Positions 8,716-16,174 of a stretch of DNA of 64,000 nucleotides are shown here, piece by piece. This DNA is from Jiella endophytica. Its GTDB lineage: Bacteria; Pseudomonadota; Alphaproteobacteria; Rhizobiales; Rhizobiaceae. A program made the position numbers and the translations under genes. The stretch spans positions 124,001 to 188,000 of the forward strand of contig NZ_SOZD01000004.1 in the NCBI RefSeq assembly GCF_004519335.1, written 5' to 3'. The notes under the pieces are model-generated. The model did no database searches and was not told the DNA's origin. It was given only the letters and a program-made list of their open reading frames with translations. The stretch's first letter is position 1. Each line of letters opens with the position of its first letter.

Positions 8716-10119
8716 ATGTGGACCCGCGAGATTCGCTTTCTGGCACCGGAAGTCGCCGCCGAAAGATTGCGGCCGCTCGGCATGCTCGGCTTTCTAGACA
8801 GCGCCATGGCGCATCCCTCGCTGGGCCGCTACGCCTACGTTGCCGCCGACCCCTTCGCGGTCTTCACCGTCGATGCCGATGGCGCGATGCTCGGCGGCGA
8901 GCGGCTGACCGGCCCGCCGCTTGCGGCGCTGAAGGCGGTCCTCGCGCGATACCCGGCCGAGACGCTGCTCGGCCTGCCGCCATTCCAGGGCGGCGCGATG
9001 GGAATGATCGCCTATGACTTCGCCCATCATCTCGAGCGCCTGACGAAGCCGGCCGATTTCGACCCGGCGCGGCCGACCATCCGCCTCGGCCTCTACGACA
9101 CGGTGCTCGCCTTCGACCTTGCCGAAGCCCGCGCGATCCTCGTCTCCTCGGGGCATCCGGAGACCGGCGAGCAGGCCCGCGAGGACCGCGCGCGACATCG
9201 CCTCGACCGCTTCGAGGAAGCCCTTTCGACGCCGCTTGCCGCCTCGGCCGGTGACGCGGAGATCCCGGCCGGCTTCGACTGGCGGTCGAACTTCTTTGCC
9301 CGCGATTATCGCAGCGGCATCGAGCGGGTGCGCGAATACATCCTCGACGGCGACATCTTCCAGGCCAACATCGCCCAGACCTTCCGCTCGGCGCTTCCGG
9401 GCGGCTTCGATCCCTTCGCACTCTATCTGAAGCTTCGGCAAACCAACGCCGCTCCCTTCGGCGCCTATTTCGACTTCGGCGACCTCAAGATCGCCTCTTC
9501 CTCGCCCGAGCGCTTCCTCAGCCTTGCCGGCCGCACGGTCGAGGCCCGGCCGATCAAGGGCACTGCGAAGCGCTCCGCTGACGCGAAGGAAGACGCGCGC
9601 CTCGCCGAGGCGCTCCTCGCATCGGAGAAGGACCGGGCGGAAAACGTCATGATCGTCGATCTATTGCGGAACGACATCGCAAGGGTCTGCGAGCCGGATT
9701 CGGTCGAGGTGCCGGTGCTCTGCGGCCTCGAAAGCTATGCCGCGGTCCATCATCTGGTCTCGGTCGTCACCGGCCGGCTGGCGGAGGGCCGCGACGCGAC
9801 CGACCTTCTTGCCGCGGCCTTTCCCGGCGGCTCGATCACCGGGGCGCCGAAGATCCGGGCGATGGAGATCATCACCGAGATCGAGAACACCGCCCGCGGC
9901 GCCTATTGCGGCTCGCTCGGCTATCTCGGTTTCGACGGCTCGATGGACCTCAACATCGCCATCCGCACGGTGAGTTTCGAGTCGGGAACCGCGAAGCTCT
10001 CCGCCGGTGGCGGCATCACCGTCCTCTCGGACCCTGCCGCCGAATATGAAGAGACCTTCACCAAGGCGACGCGGGTCTTCGCCGCCTTCGGTGCGTCCCC
10101 TGGGGAGGACGGCGGGTGA
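8716..10119 (+). CDS. pabB: Aminodeoxychorismate synthase component I
   Basis: PabB converts chorismate and ammonia to 4-amino-4-deoxychorismate, the first step of 4-aminobenzoate synthesis for folate. The 467-residue protein has the chorismate-binding domain: DIFQANIAQ, SSSPERFL, the PIKGT motif with the covalently reacting lysine (K281) that separates PabB from TrpE, RAENVMIVDLLRND, and the terminal FPGGSITGAPKIRAMEII. It is the first gene of pabB-pabA-pabC; its stop overlaps the GTG of pabA by 4 bp. A GAGG stretch precedes the ATG. Ammonia comes from PabA. The K281 context makes anthranilate synthase unlikely. Confidence 0.95.
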   Translation: MWTREIRFLAPEVAAERLRPLGMLGFLDSAMAHPSLGRYAYVAADPFAVFTVDADGAMLGGERLTGPPLAALKAVLARYPAETLLGLPPFQGGAMGMIAYDFAHHLERLTKPADFDPARPTIRLGLYDTVLAFDLAEARAILVSSGHPETGEQAREDRARHRLDRFEEALSTPLAASAGDAEIPAGFDWRSNFFARDYRSGIERVREYILDGDIFQANIAQTFRSALPGGFDPFALYLKLRQTNAAPFGAYFDFGDLKIASSSPERFLSLAGRTVEARPIKGTAKRSADAKEDARLAEALLASEKDRAENVMIVDLLRNDIARVCEPDSVEVPVLCGLESYAAVHHLVSVVTGRLAEGRDATDLLAAAFPGGSITGAPKIRAMEIITEIENTARGAYCGSLGYLGFDGSMDLNIAIRTVSFESGTAKLSAGGGITVLSDPAAEYEETFTKATRVFAAFGASPGEDGG

Positions 10120-10712
10120 AGGTCCTCGTCATCGACAATTACGACAGCTTCGTCTTCAACGTCGCGCGCTACTTCGTCCGGCGCGGGGCCGAGGCGAGCG
10201 TCCGCCGCAACGACGCGATCACGGTCGATGCGATCTTTGCCGAGCCGCCGGACGCCGTCGTCGTCTCGCCCGGCCCCTGCGCCCCGAAGGATGCCGGCAT
10301 CTCGCTCGATCTCGTCAGACGGATGTCGGGTCGCCTGCCGATCCTCGGCGTCTGCCTCGGTCATCAGGTGATCGGCGAAGTCTTCGGCGGCAGGGTCACC
10401 CGGGCGATCCGGCCGATGCACGGGCGCGCCTCGCCTCTCCGCCACGACGGAGCCGGCGTTCTCGCGGGCATCGGCGCCGGCTCGCCCGTCGGGCGCTATC
10501 ACTCGCTGATCGTCGAGGAAACGCCGGAAATGCTGCGCTTCCTCGCCGTCGACGCCCGCTCCGACGAGGGCGAGATCATGGCGCTCTCCCACCTCGATCA
10601 CCCGACCTATGGCGTGCAGTTTCACCCCGAATCCGTCCTCACCGAAGACGGCGACCGGATGATCGGCAATTTCCTCGATCTTGCCCGGAGGTTCCATGAC
10701 GCCCGCCGCTGA
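10116..10712 (+). CDS. pabA: Aminodeoxychorismate synthase component II (glutamine amidotransferase)
   Basis: PabA hydrolyses glutamine and passes ammonia to PabB. The 198-residue class I amidotransferase starts MKVLVIDNYDSFVFN and has the oxyanion strand SPGP, the nucleophile in GVCLGHQ (C80) and the His-Glu pair in QFHPES (H170, E172). The start is GTG overlapping the pabB stop (GTGA), a typical coupling junction, and the gene overlaps pabC by 17 bp. TrpG is similar in sequence, but the position between pabB and pabC fixes the role. Confidence 0.94.
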   Translation: MKVLVIDNYDSFVFNVARYFVRRGAEASVRRNDAITVDAIFAEPPDAVVVSPGPCAPKDAGISLDLVRRMSGRLPILGVCLGHQVIGEVFGGRVTRAIRPMHGRASPLRHDGAGVLAGIGAGSPVGRYHSLIVEETPEMLRFLAVDARSDEGEIMALSHLDHPTYGVQFHPESVLTEDGDRMIGNFLDLARRFHDARR

Positions 10713-11565
10713 GATCTGGCTGAACGGCGCGTTCCGGCCGGCCGAGAGCGCGCTTCACGCCAGCGATCGCGGGCTGCTCCTTGCCGACGGCGTCTTCGAC
10801 ACCGCCCTCGTCGTCGCCGGCCGGGTGTTTCGCGGCGAGGACCATCTCTTACGCCTCGCCGCCGCCTGTTCCGCCCTTGGCATCCCCGCCGATACGGCGC
10901 GCCTGCGCGAAGCGATGCAGGCGCTCGCGGAACGCTGCGGCGACGGCGCGATCCGCCTGACGGTGACGCGCGGTCCGGGGCCGCGGGGCCTCGCTCTTCC
11001 CGAAGAGCCGCATCCGACGGTCCTCGGCAGCGTCGCGCCGCTTGCCTCGGCCACGATGTTCCGGCCGATCAGCCTAGCCACGACGGCGATCCGGCGCAAC
11101 GAGACCTCGCCGACGTCGCGGCTGAAGTCGCTCGCCTATCTCGACGCCGTCATCGCCAGCCGCGACGCCAAAGCGCGAGGCGCCGACGACGCCCTGTTCC
11201 TCAATGGCCAGGGGCGGCTCGCTTCCACCGCCCTTGCCAATCTCTTCGTCGTCGAAAGCGAGCGCCTGCTGACGCCGCGGCTCGGCGAAGGCGTCCTCGA
11301 CGGCATTACCCGCAAATGGATCCTGGGAAATGCCGGCGCCGCCGGCCTGACGGTCGAGGAGACGGAACTCGACCCCGCCGCCATTGCCGGGCGGCCTCTC
11401 TTCGCGACCAACAGCCTGCGGCTGATCGCGCCGGTCAGCCGGCTCGACGGCGAAACGCTGCCGCAGAGCGACGTCGTGACGAGGCTGTCGGAGCGTCTTT
11501 GCCAGGCGATTGCTTCAGAGTGCGGCCGCGACCCGCGCGATCTCGGCGCAGTGGTCGCCGGCTGA
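10696..11565 (+). CDS. pabC: Aminotransferase class IV, probable 4-amino-4-deoxychorismate lyase
   Basis: This PLP enzyme is expected to release pyruvate from aminodeoxychorismate, giving 4-aminobenzoate, as the third gene of the pab operon. The 289-residue protein begins MTPAAEIWLNG, with GGAGG five bases before the ATG. The fold-type IV landmarks are SDRGLLLADGVFDT, the PLP lysine in SRLKSLAYLD (K144), and GRLASTALANLF. In the last motif the Glu common in this family (as in SECCAANLF of E. coli PabC) is replaced by a small residue, so activity should not be taken for granted. D-amino acid or branched-chain aminotransferase activity is the alternative. Confidence 0.85.
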   Translation: MTPAAEIWLNGAFRPAESALHASDRGLLLADGVFDTALVVAGRVFRGEDHLLRLAAACSALGIPADTARLREAMQALAERCGDGAIRLTVTRGPGPRGLALPEEPHPTVLGSVAPLASATMFRPISLATTAIRRNETSPTSRLKSLAYLDAVIASRDAKARGADDALFLNGQGRLASTALANLFVVESERLLTPRLGEGVLDGITRKWILGNAGAAGLTVEETELDPAAIAGRPLFATNSLRLIAPVSRLDGETLPQSDVVTRLSERLCQAIASECGRDPRDLGAVVAG

Positions 11566-11613
11566 AAGGCCGGCCTGCCTTTACTGCCGCGGGCCATCGC
11601 TCCCAGCGCGCAT

Positions 11614-12081
11614 TCACTGCCGGTGGGCAGTCCCTCCCGCAATCAGCCAGGCGGGATCGAACCAGGTGTCGGCCTCGCCGTCATAGGGCAGCGTGTTGAT
11701 GTCCCAGTGCCGGACGAAGCGGGCATAGGCGGTCCAGACCGACGGCCCGCCGCCGATATAGACGACCCGGCCCCGAAACTGCGCCAGAACCGCTTCCGGT
11801 TCCTCGGTGGAACGGATCTCGACGATGGTCCGCTCCCGATGGGCGAAATCCGGAAAGGAGGCGACGGTCTTCGGCCCGGCGATCAAGACATGGCCGCGGG
11901 TGATCTCGAAGAAGCGCTCGACATCCTCGACAAACGCCCGCTCCGGGCGCCCCTCCCAGGGCATGCCGCCGCCAAGGCCCAGCTGCCCGCTGCGGCCGAT
12001 CGCGCAGATCACTCTCACATCCGCCAAGCTCTCACCCTTTCCCGCAACTTTTCCGGGCAAATCCGCATCCGACACTGGCAT
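11614..12081 (-). CDS. Divergent dihydrofolate reductase-like protein
   Basis: This product probably reduces dihydrofolate or a related pteridine with NADPH. Homology starts at VRVICAIGRSGQLGLGGGMPW, matching the DHFR N-terminal strand and MPW motif. The acidic substrate residue is kept in VEDVERFFEIT (aligned to Asp27 of E. coli), HVLIAGPKT replaces the usual VIMGRKT, IGGG and DTWFDP match the C-terminal landmarks. It is shorter in loops than a housekeeping DHFR. The ATG at 12081 gives 155 residues; a TTG at 12027 with GGGTGAG before it would give 137 and may be the true start. It converges on the pab operon, a folate link. Confidence 0.8.
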   Translation of the reverse strand: MPVSDADLPGKVAGKGESLADVRVICAIGRSGQLGLGGGMPWEGRPERAFVEDVERFFEITRGHVLIAGPKTVASFPDFAHRERTIVEIRSTEEPEAVLAQFRGRVVYIGGGPSVWTAYARFVRHWDINTLPYDGEADTWFDPAWLIAGGTAHRQ

Positions 12082-12333
12082 CGCCGGTTTCGGCCTATAT
12101 TCTTAGGGCCGTTCGCTGGCCAGGTTTTGCCTGCCACCGATTCGCCACGTCGGCTCGAACGCCTATTGTGTATGGGCACGAAGCGTCAACGGGCAGCCTC
12201 ACGGGGCATTTTCGCTGCCTGAAAGCCCCGGATCGCTCAGTCCAGTCGACGATTCGTAAAACATTTAAAAGAACGCGTGCGCCCAATGGCTCCATAAGCC
12301 GGGAAGAGATTCCCATCGAGATGACCGCGGAAA

Positions 12334-12789
12334 ATGCCACGAATGCTCACTGAGTCACCTCCCGTCATTGTGCCGTCCCTGCTGTCGATCGCCAAATCGA
12401 CCCGGGCCTTCCTGACCATCCTCCTGGCGGAGATCGATCTCCATCCCGGGCAGGATCAGCTGCTCGACCGGCTCGAGGTGGAAAATCCGGTCAATGTCTC
12501 CACCCTCGCCGAGCTTCTCGCGGTGCGCCCCTCCACCGTCTCGAAGATGCTCGACCGGCTGATCGAGCGCGGCCTCGTCACCCGCTCCTCCAACGCCCGC
12601 GACGCACGGCGCACCATGGTGCATCTGACGCCGGCCGGTCTCGAGGCCCAGCGCCGGGTGCGCGAGATCTGGCACAAGCTCGAGGCGGACCTCACCTCGG
12701 CGCTGAGCAAGGAGGAGATCTCCATTCTGGACGACTCGCTCTACCGCGCCGGCGACATTCTCAGCCAGAAGCTCCGCCGCCTCCGCTGA
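12334..12789 (+). CDS. MarR-family transcriptional regulator
   Basis: This is a DNA-binding regulator of 151 residues with a winged helix: helix-turn-helix in VSTLAELLAVRPSTVSKMLDRL, then the wing with LVTRSSNARDARRTMVHLTPAG (conserved D-x-R), flanked by dimerisation helices. MarR proteins are usually small-molecule responsive dimers. The ATG at 12334 follows a short purine run; a second ATG at 12343 is possible. The 252-bp gap upstream, shared divergently with the DHFR-like gene, should contain promoters for both. galM follows 174 bp downstream. Its target is not evident. Confidence 0.88.
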   Translation: MPRMLTESPPVIVPSLLSIAKSTRAFLTILLAEIDLHPGQDQLLDRLEVENPVNVSTLAELLAVRPSTVSKMLDRLIERGLVTRSSNARDARRTMVHLTPAGLEAQRRVREIWHKLEADLTSALSKEEISILDDSLYRAGDILSQKLRRLR

Positions 12790-12963
12790 TCCGCCCGCCG
12801 GTATTTCCGGCCGCCGCCCCGCCTCGTGCCGTCGTGACAGGGGCGTTCGAAGACACCGCCCACCCGCCAAAAAATTGCGATCTTCGACCACCTGCCGCTA
12901 CGGCTTTCTGGCTGAAGCCCTATCTACTGCCACCGTCGGGGAACGGGCAGACGGGGCGCGCGG

Positions 12964-13989
12964 TTGGACGACGCAGCGAGCATCACCATCGCAAAGGACG
13001 GCATGGCCGTCGACATCCTGACGGATGGCGCCTCCATCGCCAGCCTCAGGCCGAAGGGCGCCGCCCATTCGATGGTGCTCGGGCTGGCGCCTTCCGGTTA
13101 TGGCGCCGCCAACAAGGCCTATGTCGGGGCGAGCGTCGGGCGCTTTGCCAATCGCATCGCCTTCGGCCGGTTCGCGTTCGACGGCCGCGACTTCTCTCTT
13201 CCGGTCAATGACGGGCCGCATCATCTCCATGGCGGCCCCGGCGGCTTTTCGGTACGCCGATGGGAGGTCGCATCGCGCGAGCCCTCGCGGGCGGTCCTGG
13301 CGCTGCAGTCCGAAAACGGCGACGAGGGCTATCCCGGCTCGATCGAGGCGAGAGCGATCTTCACGGTCCTTTCCGGCGACGAGTTCGAGATCGCCTACGA
13401 GGCGGAGGCCGACAGCCCGACCATCGTCAACCTCACCTCCCATCTTTACTTCAACCTCGCCGGCTCCGGCGACATTCTCGACCACCGGCTGACGCTCGCC
13501 GCCGACCGCTACCTGCCGATCGACGAGACCACCATTCCGACCGGCGAGATCGCCGCCGTTGGTAACACCCGCTTCGACTTTCGCGGCGGCCGACTTCTCG
13601 CCGAGCGGCCGCAAGGCCTCGATCACAATTACTGCCTCGCCTCGCAGCGTGCCGCCGAGCCGCGCCTGGCCGCCAGCCTTCATTCGCAGCGCTCCGGCTG
13701 GACGCTCGAACTTTCAACCACCGAGCCCGGGCTGCAGGTCTATGACGGCGCCAAGTTCGATGGTGCCCAGAGCGATGCGGTAGGGCGGCCGATCGAAGCC
13801 TTCGCCGGTCTCGCGCTCGAGCCGCAGACCTGGCCGGACGCTCCCAACCGGCCGAGTTTTCCCTCTGCCATGCTCCTGCCCGGCGAGACTTATAGAAGCA
13901 TTTCGCGCTACCGGTTCATCGTCGGTTCATCTGATATGCCGCATGAGCAGACCGTGGCGGAAAACCAGGCTCGCGGAAGCGCCGAATAA
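12964..13989 (+). CDS. galM: Aldose 1-epimerase family protein
   Basis: Mutarotases interconvert alpha and beta anomers of aldoses. The 341-residue protein carries the family residues: NDGPHHLHGG and TSHLYFNL with the two catalytic histidines, and the catalytic glutamate in GLALEPQTWPDAPN. YVGASVGRFANRI matches the substrate-binding R/N strand. The start is a TTG, since no ATG lies near the first strand (MDDAASITIAKDGMAVDIL). It is not next to a Leloir operon, so glucose or another aldose could be the substrate. Family certain, exact sugar not. Confidence 0.9.
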   Translation: MDDAASITIAKDGMAVDILTDGASIASLRPKGAAHSMVLGLAPSGYGAANKAYVGASVGRFANRIAFGRFAFDGRDFSLPVNDGPHHLHGGPGGFSVRRWEVASREPSRAVLALQSENGDEGYPGSIEARAIFTVLSGDEFEIAYEAEADSPTIVNLTSHLYFNLAGSGDILDHRLTLAADRYLPIDETTIPTGEIAAVGNTRFDFRGGRLLAERPQGLDHNYCLASQRAAEPRLAASLHSQRSGWTLELSTTEPGLQVYDGAKFDGAQSDAVGRPIEAFAGLALEPQTWPDAPNRPSFPSAMLLPGETYRSISRYRFIVGSSDMPHEQTVAENQARGSAE

Positions 13990-14070
13990 TTTTCTCGCTG
14001 CACCGCAGCACAGCTATTCAACGATCCGGTTTGCAGATAACGTCGCCCCGAACTTCCACCGCCAAAACAG

Positions 14071-15711
14071 ATGTTTGCCGTGAAAATTCCGCGTAACGAG
14101 TCCCGTCGGACGACCCTCAAGCTGGGCCTCGCCGCCGCCTTTGGTGCGGTCTTTCCGGGCAGCCTCGTGGCACCGCGAAAGGCCGGCGCCCAGGACCAGA
14201 CGCAACAGCCTTCCGGCGCCTCCAAGGCCGTCGTCGGATCGCAGGAAAAGCCCTTCAGCTTCGACGCCCTGTCGGCGCAGATGCAGGAGGCCGCCAAGCA
14301 GGACTATGCGGCGCCGGAATCCGATCTGCCGGATAGCGTCGCCAACCTCTCCTACGACCAGCACCGGGCGATCCGCTTTCGTCCCGAGCAGGCGCTGTGG
14401 CGCGCCGAGGCCGGCGAGTTCCACCTCCAGGCCTTCTATCCGGGCTGGGTGTTCAAGGACACGACGAAGATCTTCATCGGCACCGGCGGCGTCTACGAAC
14501 AGCACGTCTTCGACGCCTCCGACTTCGAATATCGCCCGCCGCTCGATCCCTCGCAGTTCCAGTCGCTCAATCTCGGCGGCGTCGCCGGCTTCCGCATCCA
14601 TGCGCCGCTGCAGCGGCCGGACTATTTCGACGAGCTCGTCACCTTCCTCGGAGCGAGCTATTTTCGCGCGCTGGGCACGGGCACCCGCTACGGCCTCTCG
14701 GCCCGCGGCCTGGCGATCAACACGGCGACCTCGGAGACCGAGGAGTTCCCGCGCTTCACCGCCTTCTACATCGACCAGCCGCAGCCGGCCGACAGTTCGA
14801 TCCGCATCATGGCGGAGATGCACAGCCAGAGCCTCACCGGCGCCTTCCTGTTCGTCATCGCTCCCGGCGACACGACGACGATCGAGACGACCTGCCGGCT
14901 CTATCCGCGCACCGACATCACCCGTCTCGGCATCGCGCCGCTGACCTCGATGTACACCTTCGGCGAGAACGACCACAGCGACCACGAGGACTTCCGCCCG
15001 GAGGTCCACGACAGCGACGGCCTGTTCATCGTCCGGGCGACGGGCGAGCAGCTGTGGCGGCCGCTGAACAATCCCGAGACGCTGGCGCTGTCCTATTTCC
15101 AGGAGAGCAATCCGCGCGGCTTCGGCCTGTTGCAGCGGGATCGCGACTTCAGCCACTACCAGGACACCGAGGCCCGCTACGACCTTCGCCCGTCGCTGAT
15201 GATCGAGACGATGGGCGACTGGGGCAACGGGACGATCGAACTCGTCGAGATCCCGACGGATTCCGAGGCGAACGACAACATCGTCGCCTTCTGGGTGCCC
15301 GAGGAAAAGGCCACCGCCGGCAAGGCGATGGAGTTCCGCTACCGGATGCTGTGGGGGTTGTCGACCGAGGACCCGACCTTGATGGCGCGGGTATCGGGTA
15401 CCTATGTGGGGATCGGCGGCAATGCCGCAGAGGCCAAGGACAATCCGACCAGCCGGCGCTTCGCGATCAACTTTCAGGGCGGCTCGATCCACAATCTGCC
15501 GCCCGACGCCAAGCTCGAGCCGCAGGTCGACATTCCCTCGAATGCGCGCCTTCTCGACAGCAGCCTTTCCCGGCTGCCGGACGGTGGCTGGCGCCTCTCG
15601 CTCGAGATCGAGCGAGAAGATTCGCAACCGGTCGAGCTTCGCGTGAAACTTTCCATGCTGCAGCGCATTGTAAGCGAAACGTGGCTTTACCAATGGACCA
15701 GTAAAACATGA
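14071..15711 (+). CDS. opgG: Periplasmic glucan biosynthesis protein OpgG, Tat-exported
   Basis: OpgG shapes the backbone of osmoregulated periplasmic glucans after OpgH has made and exported it. The 546-residue product has an N-terminal twin-arginine signal (SRRTTLKLGLAAAFGAV) ending near KAGAQ, then the MdoG domain with FHLQAFYPGWVFKD, the YFRALGTGTRYGLSARGLA segment and PRTDITRLGIAPLTSMYTFGEND. OpgG/OpgD proteins of this family have glucanase-like folds. The gene is first of opgG-ORF-opgH-opgC and overlaps the next ORF by 4 bp (ATGA). The twin-arginine signal is common in the OpgD branch, so OpgD is a naming alternative. Confidence 0.93.
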   Translation: MFAVKIPRNESRRTTLKLGLAAAFGAVFPGSLVAPRKAGAQDQTQQPSGASKAVVGSQEKPFSFDALSAQMQEAAKQDYAAPESDLPDSVANLSYDQHRAIRFRPEQALWRAEAGEFHLQAFYPGWVFKDTTKIFIGTGGVYEQHVFDASDFEYRPPLDPSQFQSLNLGGVAGFRIHAPLQRPDYFDELVTFLGASYFRALGTGTRYGLSARGLAINTATSETEEFPRFTAFYIDQPQPADSSIRIMAEMHSQSLTGAFLFVIAPGDTTTIETTCRLYPRTDITRLGIAPLTSMYTFGENDHSDHEDFRPEVHDSDGLFIVRATGEQLWRPLNNPETLALSYFQESNPRGFGLLQRDRDFSHYQDTEARYDLRPSLMIETMGDWGNGTIELVEIPTDSEANDNIVAFWVPEEKATAGKAMEFRYRMLWGLSTEDPTLMARVSGTYVGIGGNAAEAKDNPTSRRFAINFQGGSIHNLPPDAKLEPQVDIPSNARLLDSSLSRLPDGGWRLSLEIEREDSQPVELRVKLSMLQRIVSETWLYQWTSKT

Positions 15712-16025
15712 CGACCCTCGCAAACGATCTCTCCGTTCGTGACGACATGAACTGCGGTGCCATCATCGGCCGGGCAGACCTTTCCGACGACGTCGTCATC
15801 GACGCGCTGAAGGAGCGGCTCGCCTCAAACGAGCGTTCCGAGGATGCCGAAAGCCTGATCGGCGCCGCCATGGCGGGCGACCGGGAGGCGATCTCGTTCA
15901 TGCGGACCATCAAGGTCCCGGCTCCCAATGTCAGGCTGGCGATGCCGACCCAGCCGCTTCACCGCGAAGCCCAGCGTCGCGGGTTCGGCCTTTCGAGCCT
16001 GCGCTTTTCCTGGGCGCGTCGGTGA
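15708..16025 (+). CDS. Small ORF resembling the detached N-terminal region of OpgH
   Basis: The 105-residue product starts MTTLANDLSVRDDMNCG and overlaps the opgG stop by ATGA, so it is probably translated. It is hydrophilic up to about residue 75, then carries VRLAMPTQPLHREAQRRG. This matches the LAMPxQxL motif that, as I recall, precedes the first membrane segment in full-length OpgH proteins of other bacteria (for example Xanthomonas), where it is part of the same polypeptide. Here a TGA ends the frame and opgH restarts 149 bp later in another frame. It may be a genuine split subunit or the product of a frameshift. Confidence 0.7.
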   Translation: MTTLANDLSVRDDMNCGAIIGRADLSDDVVIDALKERLASNERSEDAESLIGAAMAGDREAISFMRTIKVPAPNVRLAMPTQPLHREAQRRGFGLSSLRFSWARR

Positions 16026-16174
16026 CGCCGGCGCTTCGCGCCTCGCGGAGCCTCTGCTCGCGCCGGTCCGCCCATAGCGGCGGCCGGGCGTGGTTTTTCG
16101 ACGCCTTGACCGGCGGCAGGACAGTTGCGGTTGCCGCATGAGTGCCGGCCCCGGACGATAGGAGCGAAGCCGCG

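Noticed and set aside
14014-15723. 569-codon minus-strand frame opposite opgG
   Set aside because: opgG has a Tat signal and family motifs; the antisense frame has none.
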